Below, in pieces: positions 35,803 to 48,295 of a stretch of DNA of 64,000 nt. The position numbers were made by a program, and so were the translations under genes. Every line of letters begins with the position of its first letter. Positions within the stretch are counted from its first letter, which is position 1. The stretch comes from Arthonia radiata. Lineage: Eukaryota > Ascomycota > Arthoniomycetes > Arthoniales > Arthoniaceae. The DNA lies in NCBI GenBank assembly GCA_002989075.1, contig PSQN01000007.1, positions 736,369 to 800,368 on the forward strand, written 5' to 3'. The notes beneath the pieces were generated by a model. That model saw only the letters and a program-made list of their open reading frames with translations. It was not told the DNA's origin and made no database searches.

Positions 35803-38800
35803 GTTAGCACCAATTCCTTTCAAATTTCCTTTTTAGAAAATATTCCACCTATTGGCATCTTTGAACGATCCTATTACCAATCGACTCTAAATTTTTAGCC
35901 CAATTTAACTATCAGAACAGAATTTCCTTTTTTTTTGGAAATCTCCGACTATATATTCGGCTATAGACTCCTCTCATAAGATTTCTAAACTTAAGGGCTC
36001 AACTAATTGAGACATTTGATCGATTCGAATGGAGGCCCTTTTAACTAAAAAGGGCTATAGTAATGTTATAATCCCCTTTTCTAGCTATTTAGCTAGAGAT
36101 ATTACCGAAGCTAGCCGTTAGAAACGGTCGACAAGGGCAGCAGCCTTTATTTAACTAACTCTAGAGAACGGTCCTCTTATTTAAATAAAGAGAATTTATA
36201 ACTCTCTAGAGCTTTAAGATAGCCTAAAAAGGTTATACGAATCGAAAGGTTTTAGTTTCGAGTTTCTAATTTGTAAGGAGCTCTTTAGCACTACACTTAG
36301 TAAGGTAAAAAACCTTAAGCTTTATCTTAATAAAATTAGACAATTAACGGACAATTTGGCAACCTAAGGACTAGCACTACTCAACAAGGTAGTAGCTGCC
36401 TACGTTCTTTACAATCTGACCCCCGAATACAAGTACACGGTAGCTATTATTAGCTAAAGCTACCGGCAAACGACTAGCGATATAAGTCTACAGGACTTAT
36501 TTAGTTAACTTATAGACAAGTCTCGCCGAATCCGCGGTAGTACCCTAGCAGAAAAGGTTTTTACTGCAATAGACAATAAATCGACGTAAAGGACCAAAGA
36601 AAAATTAAAATCTCTAAGTAAAAACTAAGAAAAATGCCTCTTTTACAATAAAAAGGGGTATAAACCGGCAACTTGTTAGAAAAAATATCTAAATCTCCGG
36701 CTAAATTCCAACAAAAGCTCTAAAAACACCGATTTTTTAATATTTTCTGTATATAGTTCCAACTCACAAGAAGAACAATGCTTTATAGCATTACTAGACA
36801 GAGTCAATTACTCTATTAATTCTTAAATCCTTGATATAGGCTTAATAAGCTATATTTGCTTGAATATTAACCTTCTAACGGATATCTGGCCAACTAACCG
36901 AATTATTCGTTAGGGAGGAGGAAAGTTAATCCGAGCATTTTAGACAGGTAAAGTAAAACTGTTCTTTAAGAATAAAATAATTGTTCTAGACAAAGTTTTA
37001 TTTGTTAAAGAATTTAGAATTAACCTTCTAAGCTTCGATAAGCTTAGAAAGAGGGGAGATAAGGTAACTCTTAGCTAAAATAAGCCAAAAGTTGATTGAG
37101 CCGGACAACTAACTACCGAGAGGCGGTATGTTAACGGCCTAATAGTAATAGAAGCTTAGACTATTAATATAGTCCGATCTCTTTATACTATTTCTTTAAA
37201 AACTGACCTTTGATATCAACAAATAAGACATATAGGCAAAAACGCCTTAAAACAGCTTAAAAAGGTTGCTCTAAAAATAGATCATTCGGATAAATCGGAA
37301 GATAATTGCTAAATTTACTTTAAAGCAAAGGCAACGGCTAAAGTTAGCCGAGAAACTTTAGACGAATCGGCTAATTATTTGGAAAAAGTCTACTTAGATA
37401 TTTGTAGGTTAATTGTACCGCAAACCCCTTCTAAAGGTTAATTATTTACTAGCTTTATAGACAATAAAACTTAGTATACAACTACCGAGGTACTATAGTC
37501 TAAAGATTAGGTTTTTAACGTACTATCTACCTATATTACTTAGAAAGAAACGCAGTTCGAGCATTCTTTTAAAAGACTATACTTAAACAACGCAAAACAA
37601 TACCGGGAAGGTCGAGTAAAACAGCTTCTAGAACAAAAAGAAGCTATTTTAACGATATTCGTACTATATACTCTTTAGCAAAATAAATGAGCCGAACGCT
37701 TTAACCGAACAATTGTTAGTAAAGTTTAAGCAATACTTTATACCGCCGGGCTACTTTAGATATATTAGGGTAAAGCGCTAAAAACAGCTACCTATATTTA
37801 TAATAGAACCTTCTATACTAGATTACCGGGGTTTATTACTCTGTACGAAGCAAAATACGGCAAAAAACTAGATGTTAGTACTATTAAAATCTAGAGCTTA
37901 GTTACTTATCTTAAAGAACCTAAACTAAAAAAACTAGACGCCAGAGCAACTATTTATATCCTAATAGGCTACAAATTGAACTGATATAAGCTCTTAGACC
38001 CTAATAGCCGGAAGATTTACTAAGAAAGAGACGTCTACGTCCAAAAAGAAAAATTTGTTTGAAACCTACGGAGATCTACAGTTAATCGATTAACCAAGAG
38101 TATTTCTAAAGAGTCTAAAGAACAACTAGAAGTTAAGTTTAAAAATAAGCTAAATCCGACCGCTAAATCTTAAGATAATAGGGAGGTACCTTCTAATAAA
38201 GGAGGAAGTTCTCTGTATAAGAAACAGTATACCCCCTCTATATCTTAATAACTAGCGGACGAATCTAAATAAGAACTATACTAAACTAGAGCTCTAAACG
38301 AGTCTAACCTTTCTACCGAGTTAAACTATAGAAGTACCGAAGACCTCGGCTGGATAGACACTAATTGCGCCCAGGAAATAGATTTTATATACTAAAACGC
38401 CGACAAAAATTGGTTTAACGAGTTCTACAATAACCTAGAATAATAAGCCGAGCAGGCCTTAGTTGTAGTTATTAAAGAGCCTAATAACTTAAAAGAAATA
38501 AGAGTATCTAAGGATTAATCTTCTTGACTAAACGTAATGTAGTCGGAGCTCAAAGAGCTAGCTAACTAAGAAACCTAGATATTAACCGAGCTGCCGCTGA
38601 ATAGAAATACGCTAAAAGGGCGCTAAATACCGAAGATTAAGTACCCTCCGAAGAGCGAGCCGATTTTTAAAGCCCGCTAGATAGCTAAGGACTATTAGCA
38701 AAGACCTAGCCTTAATTTTACAGAGACCTTTATAAATATAGTAAATTTAATTACTTACCGGCTTATACTAGCCTTAGTAGCAGAAAAAGACTAGAAAATA

Positions 38801-40179
38801 AAGCAATAGAACGTGAAATTAGCTTATTCTAACGCAAAGTTAGACAAAATTGTCTATATCGAGTAACTAACTGGCCTATTTAACGGAACTAATAAAGTTT
38901 ATTGAATAAAGAAGGCCCTTTACGGTCTAAAACAGGTCGACCGACAGTAGAAAGCCTATCTTCGAGAATTACTAAGGGGAATAAGTTTTAAACCTCTAGT
39001 ATCTAATTAGTTAGTTTATATTCAAAGAACCAGAAAGCAGGCAATTTTAATTGCCTATATAGACGATATATTAGCTATATCCGATTCTATCGAAACAATC
39101 TCTAGAATCTACTAGGAACTAAATAAGACTCTTACGGTTAAGAACTTAGAAGACGTTAGTAAGTTTCTAGAAATTAAAATTACCCGAGATCGCCCGGCGA
39201 AAACAATTCGCCTAGACTAGTCGACTTATTTAGCTAAAATTTTAACTAAATACTCGAAGAAAAATAAGCAAATGCCTAGAAAAATACCGCAACTCGTCGG
39301 CTTAAAATTGGTACCGAATCCTAACTAAGCTAGCAGTGCTAATATTTCTAATTATTAGCAACAAATTGGGTCGATTTTGTATCTAATAACAAATACAAGA
39401 CCCAATATTGCCTTTATAACTAGCCTACTAGCCCAGTATATATCGAATTCTAGCGAGAAGCACTAAAGAGTTTTAAGTAGCCTTTAAGCTTACTTAGATA
39501 AAACTTATAACCTTGGCCTTTACTATAAATCTCCCTTAATAGACAGTATAACTGGCTATTATAACGTAAATTGGGGGGGAAGAACCTCGGCACCAGGAGA
39601 TCGACTACCGGCTATATCTTTCTACTCAGAAACAGAGCCCTTAGCTAGAATTCGAAGCTATAAAAAACGGTCGCCTTAAGCTCTTATAAGGCCAAATATA
39701 TAGCCCTTAAAGAAGCTATAAAGGAACAGTTATTTATCCAATTAATTGCTACCGAACTGTTCGGGATTTTTAAAGAAAATTCGAACACTACCGTTTTAGC
39801 GGGTACTTTTAAAAAGTCTGCGGATAAAAAGACTTGGCGGACTCTAACGCACCAGGCAAGTATATATTTGCCCGAACAAGCCGGTTAAATTAGACCGGAG
39901 ACCCCAGTTTTACTAGTAAAACTGTTACTTACCGACAGCAATTTAACAAAAGAACTTATAAAAAACCCTACCTTTTGAGCTAAATCTAAGTATATTGATA
40001 TACAGTATTACTATGTTAGAGAAAACGTTCAGGCAGGCCAAACAGAGCTTAAATACGTTTCTACAAAGAAACAATTAGCAGATAGTTTAACAAAACCAAT
40101 TAACTTAGCTAAAATACTAACGTTTAGAACTTAAATTAGCTTACAATCCGACTAAAATAACTAGTCGATTAAGAAAGTG

Positions 40180-40686
40180 TGTTGAAAATTGACCAACTAG
40201 CTAGTTAGCTGGAACCCTTAGAGGCCTAGAGTATCGAATAGATCCTACTAGCTGTCTCGATCTAAAATAGAACAAGCCTTTTATCTAAAGGGTCGAGCTT
40301 AGTAACCCGAGCCTAGAATAAAAAGAAGTATTGTACGACCTGTTCTAGACAGCTAGCCTGTAGTTTAAGACAATATAGAATAAACTTAAAGACTAATAAA
40401 TTTAGATAAATAGAATTACTATCTTATACAGTAAGTTACAGGTTATCTAACCTCTATTAAAAGAATAGATATCTAGTAAGTTCTATATAGGCCGCTAGAC
40501 TTAAATATATAAGCTAAAATTTCTCTAGAGAATTCTAGCTAACAAGACAGACAATATAACAACAGCTTCTCCTTGCTACTAAGTATTATACCTGTATTAA
40601 GCTTAAGTATTATACTAGTCTTAAGCTAGTCTCATCTTTCTACTCTTTGTAGTAGTATCCTTCTTCTTTCCTGTACCTTTTTAATA
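40180..40686 (+). repeat. Copia 3' LTR
   Basis: 507 bp, preceded by the purine tract AAGAAAGTG. Colinear with the 5' LTR. Confidence 0.9.
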
Positions 40687-43600
40687 TAGCTTAAGTAAGT
40701 TAAGCTCTAAATTAGCTAAATAATAAACATAATTACTTAAAGAAACCTTTTTATATCTAAAAAATAGATAGTTAGAGCTAAATTTATTAAAATTATTAGT
40801 AAAGATATAATCCTAGTATATTTATAAAGAGGCGAGTAGTACTATTTTATAATTCTATAGATAAGAGTAAATAAATACTATAAATATTAAATAGTATTTT
40901 TATTCAACGTTAGCTTACTACTAAACTAGACTTTAGATAGTAATTTTAAAAAAGTAGAGAAGCGAAATAAGCTTTTTTTTAGTATACTAAATATAAAGAT
41001 ATTTTTTTTAAAGAACTATTAAGTAAGCTTATACTACTTAGTAAGTATATTTATAAAATTAAGCTTAAAAATAGTATAAAATCTCTATATAAGCTAATTT
41101 ATCTTACTTTATAGAATAAGCTAAAGATACTTTAAATCTATTTAAATATAATAATTGAGAAAGAATAAATATAACTCTCTACTAGTTTAGTAAGTACTTT
41201 AGTTCTATTTATATTTAAGGTAGATAGGTTATTAAAACTATATATTAACTATTATAGTTTAAATAATATAACTATGAAGAATTAATATATTTTACTACTA
41301 ATTTCTAAGATTTTTAATTATTTATAAGACTTAAAGATATTTATAAAGCTTAAATAGAAAATAGTATTTTATATCTAATATAAATATTATAAGTATTTAG
41401 TAATATCTTTTAAACTAGTAAGCGCTTTTACTATATTTTAGATATATATTTATAAAGCTATAAATAATATTTTAATTTTCTTTAAAGATTAAAAAAGCTA
41501 TAAAAGCTATATTAAAGAAGTTTTATAAAGCTATTTAAGTATTAATTTTATATCACTAAGATTTCTTTTTTAAAGTTTATTATAAAAGTTAATAGTATTA
41601 AAATAAACCTAAAAAGAGTATAAACTATAGCTAACTAGCTAGTTTCTACTATAATAAAGTAGATTCTATTTTTCTTAAAATTTATAAACTTTTACTAGTA
41701 ACTTATCTATAAAATTAGCTATATTATAGCGTTTATAAATATATTAATAAAAGATATTAAGTTTAACTAAAGTAAAGCTTAATAAGAAACTTTTAAAGTA
41801 CTAAAGTAAGCTTTTATAAATATATACATACTAATATACTTTAATTTAGTACTAATAATTATCTTAATAACTAATATATTAGACTTTATAATAGTAGGTA
41901 TCTTACTTTAATTATAGGAAGATAGCTAATTAATATTACTATTAAATATTAACTTAGACTTATTTTCTTTAATAGTAATAAATATTATCTAAAATCAGTA
42001 CTAATAATAAAGTAGATATATATTACTATTTAGTAGCATTCTTTTTAAAGAAGTTTATAGATACTAAGCTAAGATATAATATCTATAATAAAGAACTTAT
42101 AATAATATAAACTAGCTTTAAGTACTAGTACTATTATTTTATTAGTATATAGTAGTTAGTAAAGATTATAATAGACTATAGTAATTTATAATATTTTATA
42201 ATAATAAAAGTATTATCTTCAATAGATATACTAAATAGAAAATCTATTAGTTCTTAACTTCAGAATACTATATTGTATAGATAGTAAGAACTTAATAGAT
42301 ATACTATTATACTATCTAAATTATAAGAACTTATATAAAGTAAAGAAAGATAATACTAATAAGATATTATTAAGCCTATAGTAGAAGCTTAGAAGAGATA
42401 CTACTTTATTTAGCGCTAAAAAGAAGCCTTTTAGCCTAAAAGAAGGTATAATTACTATCTTAATTATATTACTTAAAAGTTAGTTTAAATACTATTAGTA
42501 GTTTAGTTACTAATCTAAAATCTTAAATATAACTATAGTTTAAATTAAAGGTAAATTAAAGTTAAATATAGATCTTATATAGAATACCTAGAAGTAAGAA
42601 ATATATTTATCTTTTTTTACTAATATAGAGCCTTTTTTAGTAGCTCTTATATTATAAGTTTAGATAGTTATAGCTACTACTCTTAAAATAGCTTATAATA
42701 ATACTCTTTAAGGTCTTATAACCTTAATTTTAAAAGTCTAATAGAGGAATACCTTTATAAAATAGAAAGTATTAAAGTTAAAATTATTAGCTAAGACTAA
42801 AGGTTAATATAATAATAAAATAGTACTAGATTACTATTAAGCTAGTATAAGAAAGTACTATATAAGTTAAATTAACTTAAATACTCTAATAAAATTTAAC
42901 TTAAACTTTAAGTTATTAAAGTATATAAAATAGTTAGTTAGTAGCTATAGATTATTATACTAAGGTAGTAAGATTTAAATACTAGAATATTCAATATTAA
43001 AGCTAGAGGTTATAAGCTAAAATTATAATAATAAGCTTACTAGCTACTTTAAGGTTAAAAAGACTCTAAAGATTCTTAAATATAAATATATATAAGAAAA
43101 TATAGTAACTTATATTAAAAACTTTATTACTAAATATAATATATATTAGCGTACTACTATAAAAAGGTATAAGCTATATAGTAAAATAGTAGTAATACTA
43201 GTTCTAATTAGACTCTTTAAGAATCTATCCTTAGACTTTATTATTAAACTACTAATAGTGTACTTAAAAAATAAAGATATTATTAATTTAACTCTTATAG
43301 TTATTAGCTACTTTTTAAAGTTTATAACCTATATTCTAGTTAGTAAAACTATAGATACTATAGAGCTAGTAAAAGTACTTTATAAGTATTAAGTAAGAAT
43401 ATTAGGATTTCTAAGAAGCCTCTTATTCAATAGAGAATCTATATTTACTAGCTTATACTAAAGTATCTTTTACTAATATCTAGCTATAAAATAAAGGTTA
43501 AGTATAGTATTTTACTCTTAAACTAATAGCTAAACGAAGCGCTAAAACTAAGAGCTTAAAAACTATCTATATATCTATATTTCTTAAAACTAAGATAATT

Positions 43601-46540
43601 AGTATAAGTATTTAAAAGAAGCTACTTTTATATATAACTTAAAGATCTATTTATTAATAAAAATCTTACTAATTAAATATATATTTAGTTATATTATAAA
43701 TATACTAGACAGCGTACTACCGCTAGATTAGTACTATACTATAGTTAAGCTAAATAACCTTTCTATTAGTAAAAATACCTTCTATTAAGAGAGAAGATAG
43801 CCTAAGCTAGAATACTCTATAGTAGTTAAGTATATAAAAGAATACCTTTTTTGTTCATAAAAAATAAAGTAATAGCTAGAGAAAGCTTAGTATCTATAGA
43901 TAGAATAGTATAATACTAAGTATATACTAAAATACTGTATAGTAGGTAACTTAGTACTACTATTATTAAAGAACCTTAAGATAAAGAGGCTAATAAAGAA
44001 GCTTAATAATTAAAGCTTAGAACTATTTAGAATTCTTAAGAAAGTAGGTAAATAAGCTTATTAGCTAGTATTACTAGATTTCTACTATATTTACTCTATT
44101 TTCTATATATCCTTACTAAAGCTATATTACTATTAGTCTAGTATAAAACTGCCTAGTCTAGTTAAAGTTAATAGTAGTAAGAAATAGCTTATTAAGATAA
44201 TTCACTTTAAGATTAAGAATAAAGACTAATATTAGACTAAGTAGTGGGGATAGTTAGAGATAAATAATATAATAGAGCTATAAATATATCTTAAAGACTC
44301 TAATACCCTTAAAAGATTTCAGAAGTAAAAAAATACTAAGCTAAAAGGTAAATATCTAAGATAAACTAGGTAATATAGATAAGAAAGGGCTATAAGCCTA
44401 TATAATTAGTCTATAATATAATACTAAAGAGAAGATAGAATACCTTAAGTATAGTTTAGAATATAAAATTAGTACAGTCTTAAACTTCAAGACTATATAT
44501 ATATAATTATAAAGCTTAAGCTATAGAAAAGCTAAAATAAGACTTTTATAGAGGAAAAATATAGAACTATTCTAATAAGCTAAGAAAAACTACTTATATA
44601 GACTAAATCCTAACTAAATAAAAGGTAGAGAACTATAAGAAGACTACCTAAACTAGTACTAAAGTTAGTATAGATTAGTAGTATAATACTATTTAATTTA
44701 GCTATAACTACTATTAATATAGTCTTAAATTTAGTTAACTAGATCTACTATAGCTAGGTTATTAGAAGCCTTATTTATAGATAGCTAAGGGCTATATAAC
44801 CCTATATTAGAATTAAAGCTCTAGTATAGTAACTTAATATACTTAAAGTTTTTGGTATTAGCCTTATTAACTAACTTGTTATTTAGACTATGCTACTAAG
44901 TCTATAGCTAAATATAAAAGATATAAAGTAGAGTAAGATAGTCTTTATAGAAAGACTCTCTATTATTATAGATATTTTTACTAGTAGTTAGAAAGAAGTT
45001 AGTACGTATAAGAAAGTTATAGGTATATCTCTACTAAATAGTAACCTAGTATATATTAACATAGAGTTAATTAGTATCTAAGATAGAAAGTATTAAACTT
45101 ACTATTTTATACTTATCTCTTAACCTTCTAATACTAGTATAATAAGTATACTTAGTATACTATCCCTTAGACTACTTATAAGTCTAGTCTTTATAATACC
45201 TAAAGTTAAAGTTTATAGAAAGAGTACTATATATAGTTATATCGCTAAATAAGACCTTTATATAATAGTAATATACTAAAATGTAAACCTCTAGCTAAGG
45301 CTAGATTAATATAAATATACTATAAAAGATAGAGTTTAAAGAGATAGACTAGTAAGACTTTATAGACGACTTAGGCTTATAAGTAGTACTATAGTAAGGT
45401 AGAGAATAGATAATCTTCTTATTATTAGAATTATTCTTATATATAGGGTACTTTTAGTAAGCTAGAGATACTAATAGTTAGACTAGAGTAAAGTAATAAG
45501 AGAGAGTAAACTTATAAGAAGTTTTAAAAGTTAGAGATATACTATCTAGTTTAGAAGAGTATAGAACTAGAGAAGCTACCAAAGACTCTAGAATTAGTAA
45601 AGTTAGCTTTAAAGTCTTTTTTTTATAAAAGCTATATAGAATAGCTTTAAAATTAGTAGTAGCTTTAAAATCCTTAATACTATAATTTAAGTAATAGATT
45701 AGAGTTATAGAGGAGCTAGGCTCTATACTAGATAGATTAATAGGAGTAAAACTTAATATAGTAGAGATTGTAAAGGTAGATTAAAGATAATTTAATTCTA
45801 AATTAGCTATAAACTTATTATTTAAGAAGAGAAGTAAAGACTTACTAAGAAAGAGAAGCTTATAGACTAAGTAGAAGAGTATAATAATATTAAAGAAAGA
45901 AAGAGAGAGTTTAAAAGAGTAGAAGCCTTATTTTATTTATATTATTAGATACTAATAATAAAGCCTTTACTTATAGATACTAATATAGAAGTAAAGAAGT
46001 CTATTTATATAGGTTACTACTACCTATAAAGGTAATTAATTAGTAAAAGTATATATAAAAGTATATAAATAAATATAAACTTAGGTAAAAATAGTATAAA
46101 ACCTTACTACTAAGCTTATAATTTAAGCTTAGAAGCTTTAAATTAAAAGTAAAGCTTAGTACTATAACTTAGTACTATAGAAGACTAGTACTAAATAGTA
46201 TATAGAATAATAGTAAGTAATATTACTCTTTTTCTAACTAAATATAGATATAAGCTAGTAGATTTTTAATAAGGTTATTACTCTATATAAGATAATAGAT
46301 AGAAGGTATAATAGATATAGTAGATTATATCTAAATTAAGAGTAATTCTTCTTGAGAGGGAAGATAGTTATAAGATATAAACGTTCTAATAGTAAATTAG
46401 AATAGAATATTACCTCTTTAGAAAGGCTATAATACTAGGAGAATATCTTTTATCTAGTAGATATATCTCTTTCTTTTTTCCTTAATAATTAGCTTAAATA
46501 TAAATAGAGCCTATTTAGGCCGTTTTTACTATACTATAGC
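40687..46540 (+). mobile_element. Ty3/Gypsy chromodomain element, copy 4 (fossil, 5' truncated)
   Basis: Begins at sequence equivalent to about 32,173 in copy 3 (near the protease/RT border). It runs through reverse transcriptase (~41,020-41,600), RNase H (~41,880-42,150), integrase (~43,000-43,700), integrase C-terminal region (~43,900-44,150), chromodomain-like stretch (~44,200-44,340), the reverse-strand accessory gene relic, and the 3' region. The right end is approximate: likeness to copies 1 and 2 fades at about 46,540. Heavily RIP-mutated and broken throughout. Confidence 0.8.
44500..45770 (-). pseudogene. Accessory cysteine-rich gene relic in Gypsy copy 4 (fossil)
   Basis: Same position and orientation as the reverse-strand gene of copies 1 and 2. 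Very degraded, identified only by alignment to copy 1. Confidence 0.55.
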
Positions 46541-47786
46541 TACTAAATAAAGATATATTTAATCTATAAGTATATAAGATTATATACTTAGTCTATTATA
46601 ATAATCTATTATACTAGTGTAAGAGTATACTAAGATAGAGTAGTAGAGAGAAAGTAGTAGGCTATATTAGATATTATAGATACTTAGTCTATATCTTCTT
46701 TAAAGATAGTATACTTACTCTATAGTAAAAAGCTATTTATTAGTAATATATAGTACTTATTAACTTAATGAATTATATAGCTTAGCTATTTATTAGACTT
46801 CTATATACTAGCTATTTTAAGCCTTAATAATTAGTATATAATATCTCTTATAAAGAGATACTCTATTAGATTAGGTAGTACTATATTATTAGCTATATAC
46901 TTAGAAGGTCTATTTAGTAGTTAGTAATAGTTAGTAAATATTAGCTAATTATACTTATACTTTAGCTCTCTAGCTAAGATATTATAGTTCATAATGATAG
47001 TATATTCTTATATAATATTTATAAAGTAAAGCCTTATATAGATATTAAAGAGGCCTAGTAGTCTATTAAATTTAGTACGTGCTCTATATAGCTTCCTTAA
47101 TAATATAAGTTAGACTCTAATTAGTATTATCTAGAGTATTCACCTCTTTTTTATTATTAGTAGCTACTACTAGAGCTTATCTATAAGTCTTACTAGTATA
47201 TATTAATAGTATCTAAAATACTTTATAGAAGTAGATTAGCTAGCTATATACTTTTTTAGGGCTTTTATACTACTCTATATAGATAGGTATACTATATTAT
47301 ATAATTATTATTATTACTTAGATAATAAGCTTATCTAGAGAAAGGTTTATATTAGCTACTATATAATACTATATTACTATAGTTAAGAAGAATAGTCTCT
47401 ACTATATTATCTATAAAGTACTTTTCAAAATTAAGAAAGTAAGAATTAATATATAGTCTATCTTAGAGAGTAACTATAACTCTATATAGTATATTAGGCT
47501 CTAAATATATTACTAACTTAGAGAATATTAAAATACTTAAAAAGTCTTAAGATATATATTTATACTATACTTACTTAGTATACTTAAGAATAATAGGCTT
47601 TATAAAATTCTATCTAGGTCTTACTACTTAGAGTAAGATATAATAAAAGATTAAATTAAAATTAAGTTATAACTAAAAATAAGTTATATAAGAGATAGAG
47701 ACTTAATATAAATACTAGTACTCTTAATAAACGTATAGTACTATAGATTACTTATTTATAAAAATACTGTAGCTCTATATTAAAAA
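46541..47786. other. AT-rich RIP-like DNA, nothing recognised
   Basis: No open frame and no clear likeness to other parts of the window. The last five bases (47782-47786, AAAAA) match the five bases after the Copia element that follows. Confidence 0.5.
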
Positions 47787-48295
47787 TGTTCAAAAAGGTA
47801 GCAGAGAAGAAGAAGAATACTACTACAAAGAGTAGAAAGACGAGACCAGCTTAAGACTAGTACAATACTTAGACTTAATATAGGTACAATACTTAGTAGC
47901 AAGGAGAAGCTATTGTTATATTGTCTGTCTTATTAGCTAGAATTCTCTAAAGAGATCCTAGCTTATATATCTAAGTTTAGCGGCCTATATAGGGCTTACT
48001 AGATATCTATTCTTTTAATAGAGGTCAGATAACCTATAACTTACTATATAAGATAGTAATTCTATTTATTTAAAACTATTAGTCTTTAAGTCTATTCTAT
48101 GTTATCTTAGACTATAGGCCAGCTGTCTAGAATAGGTCGTATAATGCTTCTTTTTGTTCTAGGTCCGGGCTACTAGGCCCGACTCTTTAGGTAAAAGGCT
48201 TGTTCTATTTTAGACCGAGATAGCTGGTAGAACCTATTCAATACTCTAGGCCTCTAGGGATTCTAGCTAACCAGCTAGTTGATTAATTTTTAATA
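47787..48295 (-). repeat. Copia 3' LTR (minus copy)
   Basis: 509 bp, the inverse complement of the LTR at 35281-35788. Confidence 0.88.

Larger units (their letters stand above)
35281..40686 (+). mobile_element. Ty1/Copia LTR element, plus orientation (fossil, full length)
   Basis: 5406 bp with two ~508-bp LTRs (35281-35788 and 40180-40686) starting TGTTG and ending in AACA (AATA in the right copy). After the left LTR lies GGTTATAAGCCC, which fits a half-tRNA primer site. Internal parts in Copia order are gag with a CxxC...C knuckle near 36,640-36,690, protease (~36,820-36,880), integrase (~37,200-38,000), reverse transcriptase (~38,700-39,250) and RNase H (~39,600-40,130, ending in an ADSLTKPI-like tail). 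A purine tract precedes the right LTR. LTR differences are nearly all transitions. It is full length but broken in many places. The two flanks are not continuous with each other. Confidence 0.88.
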
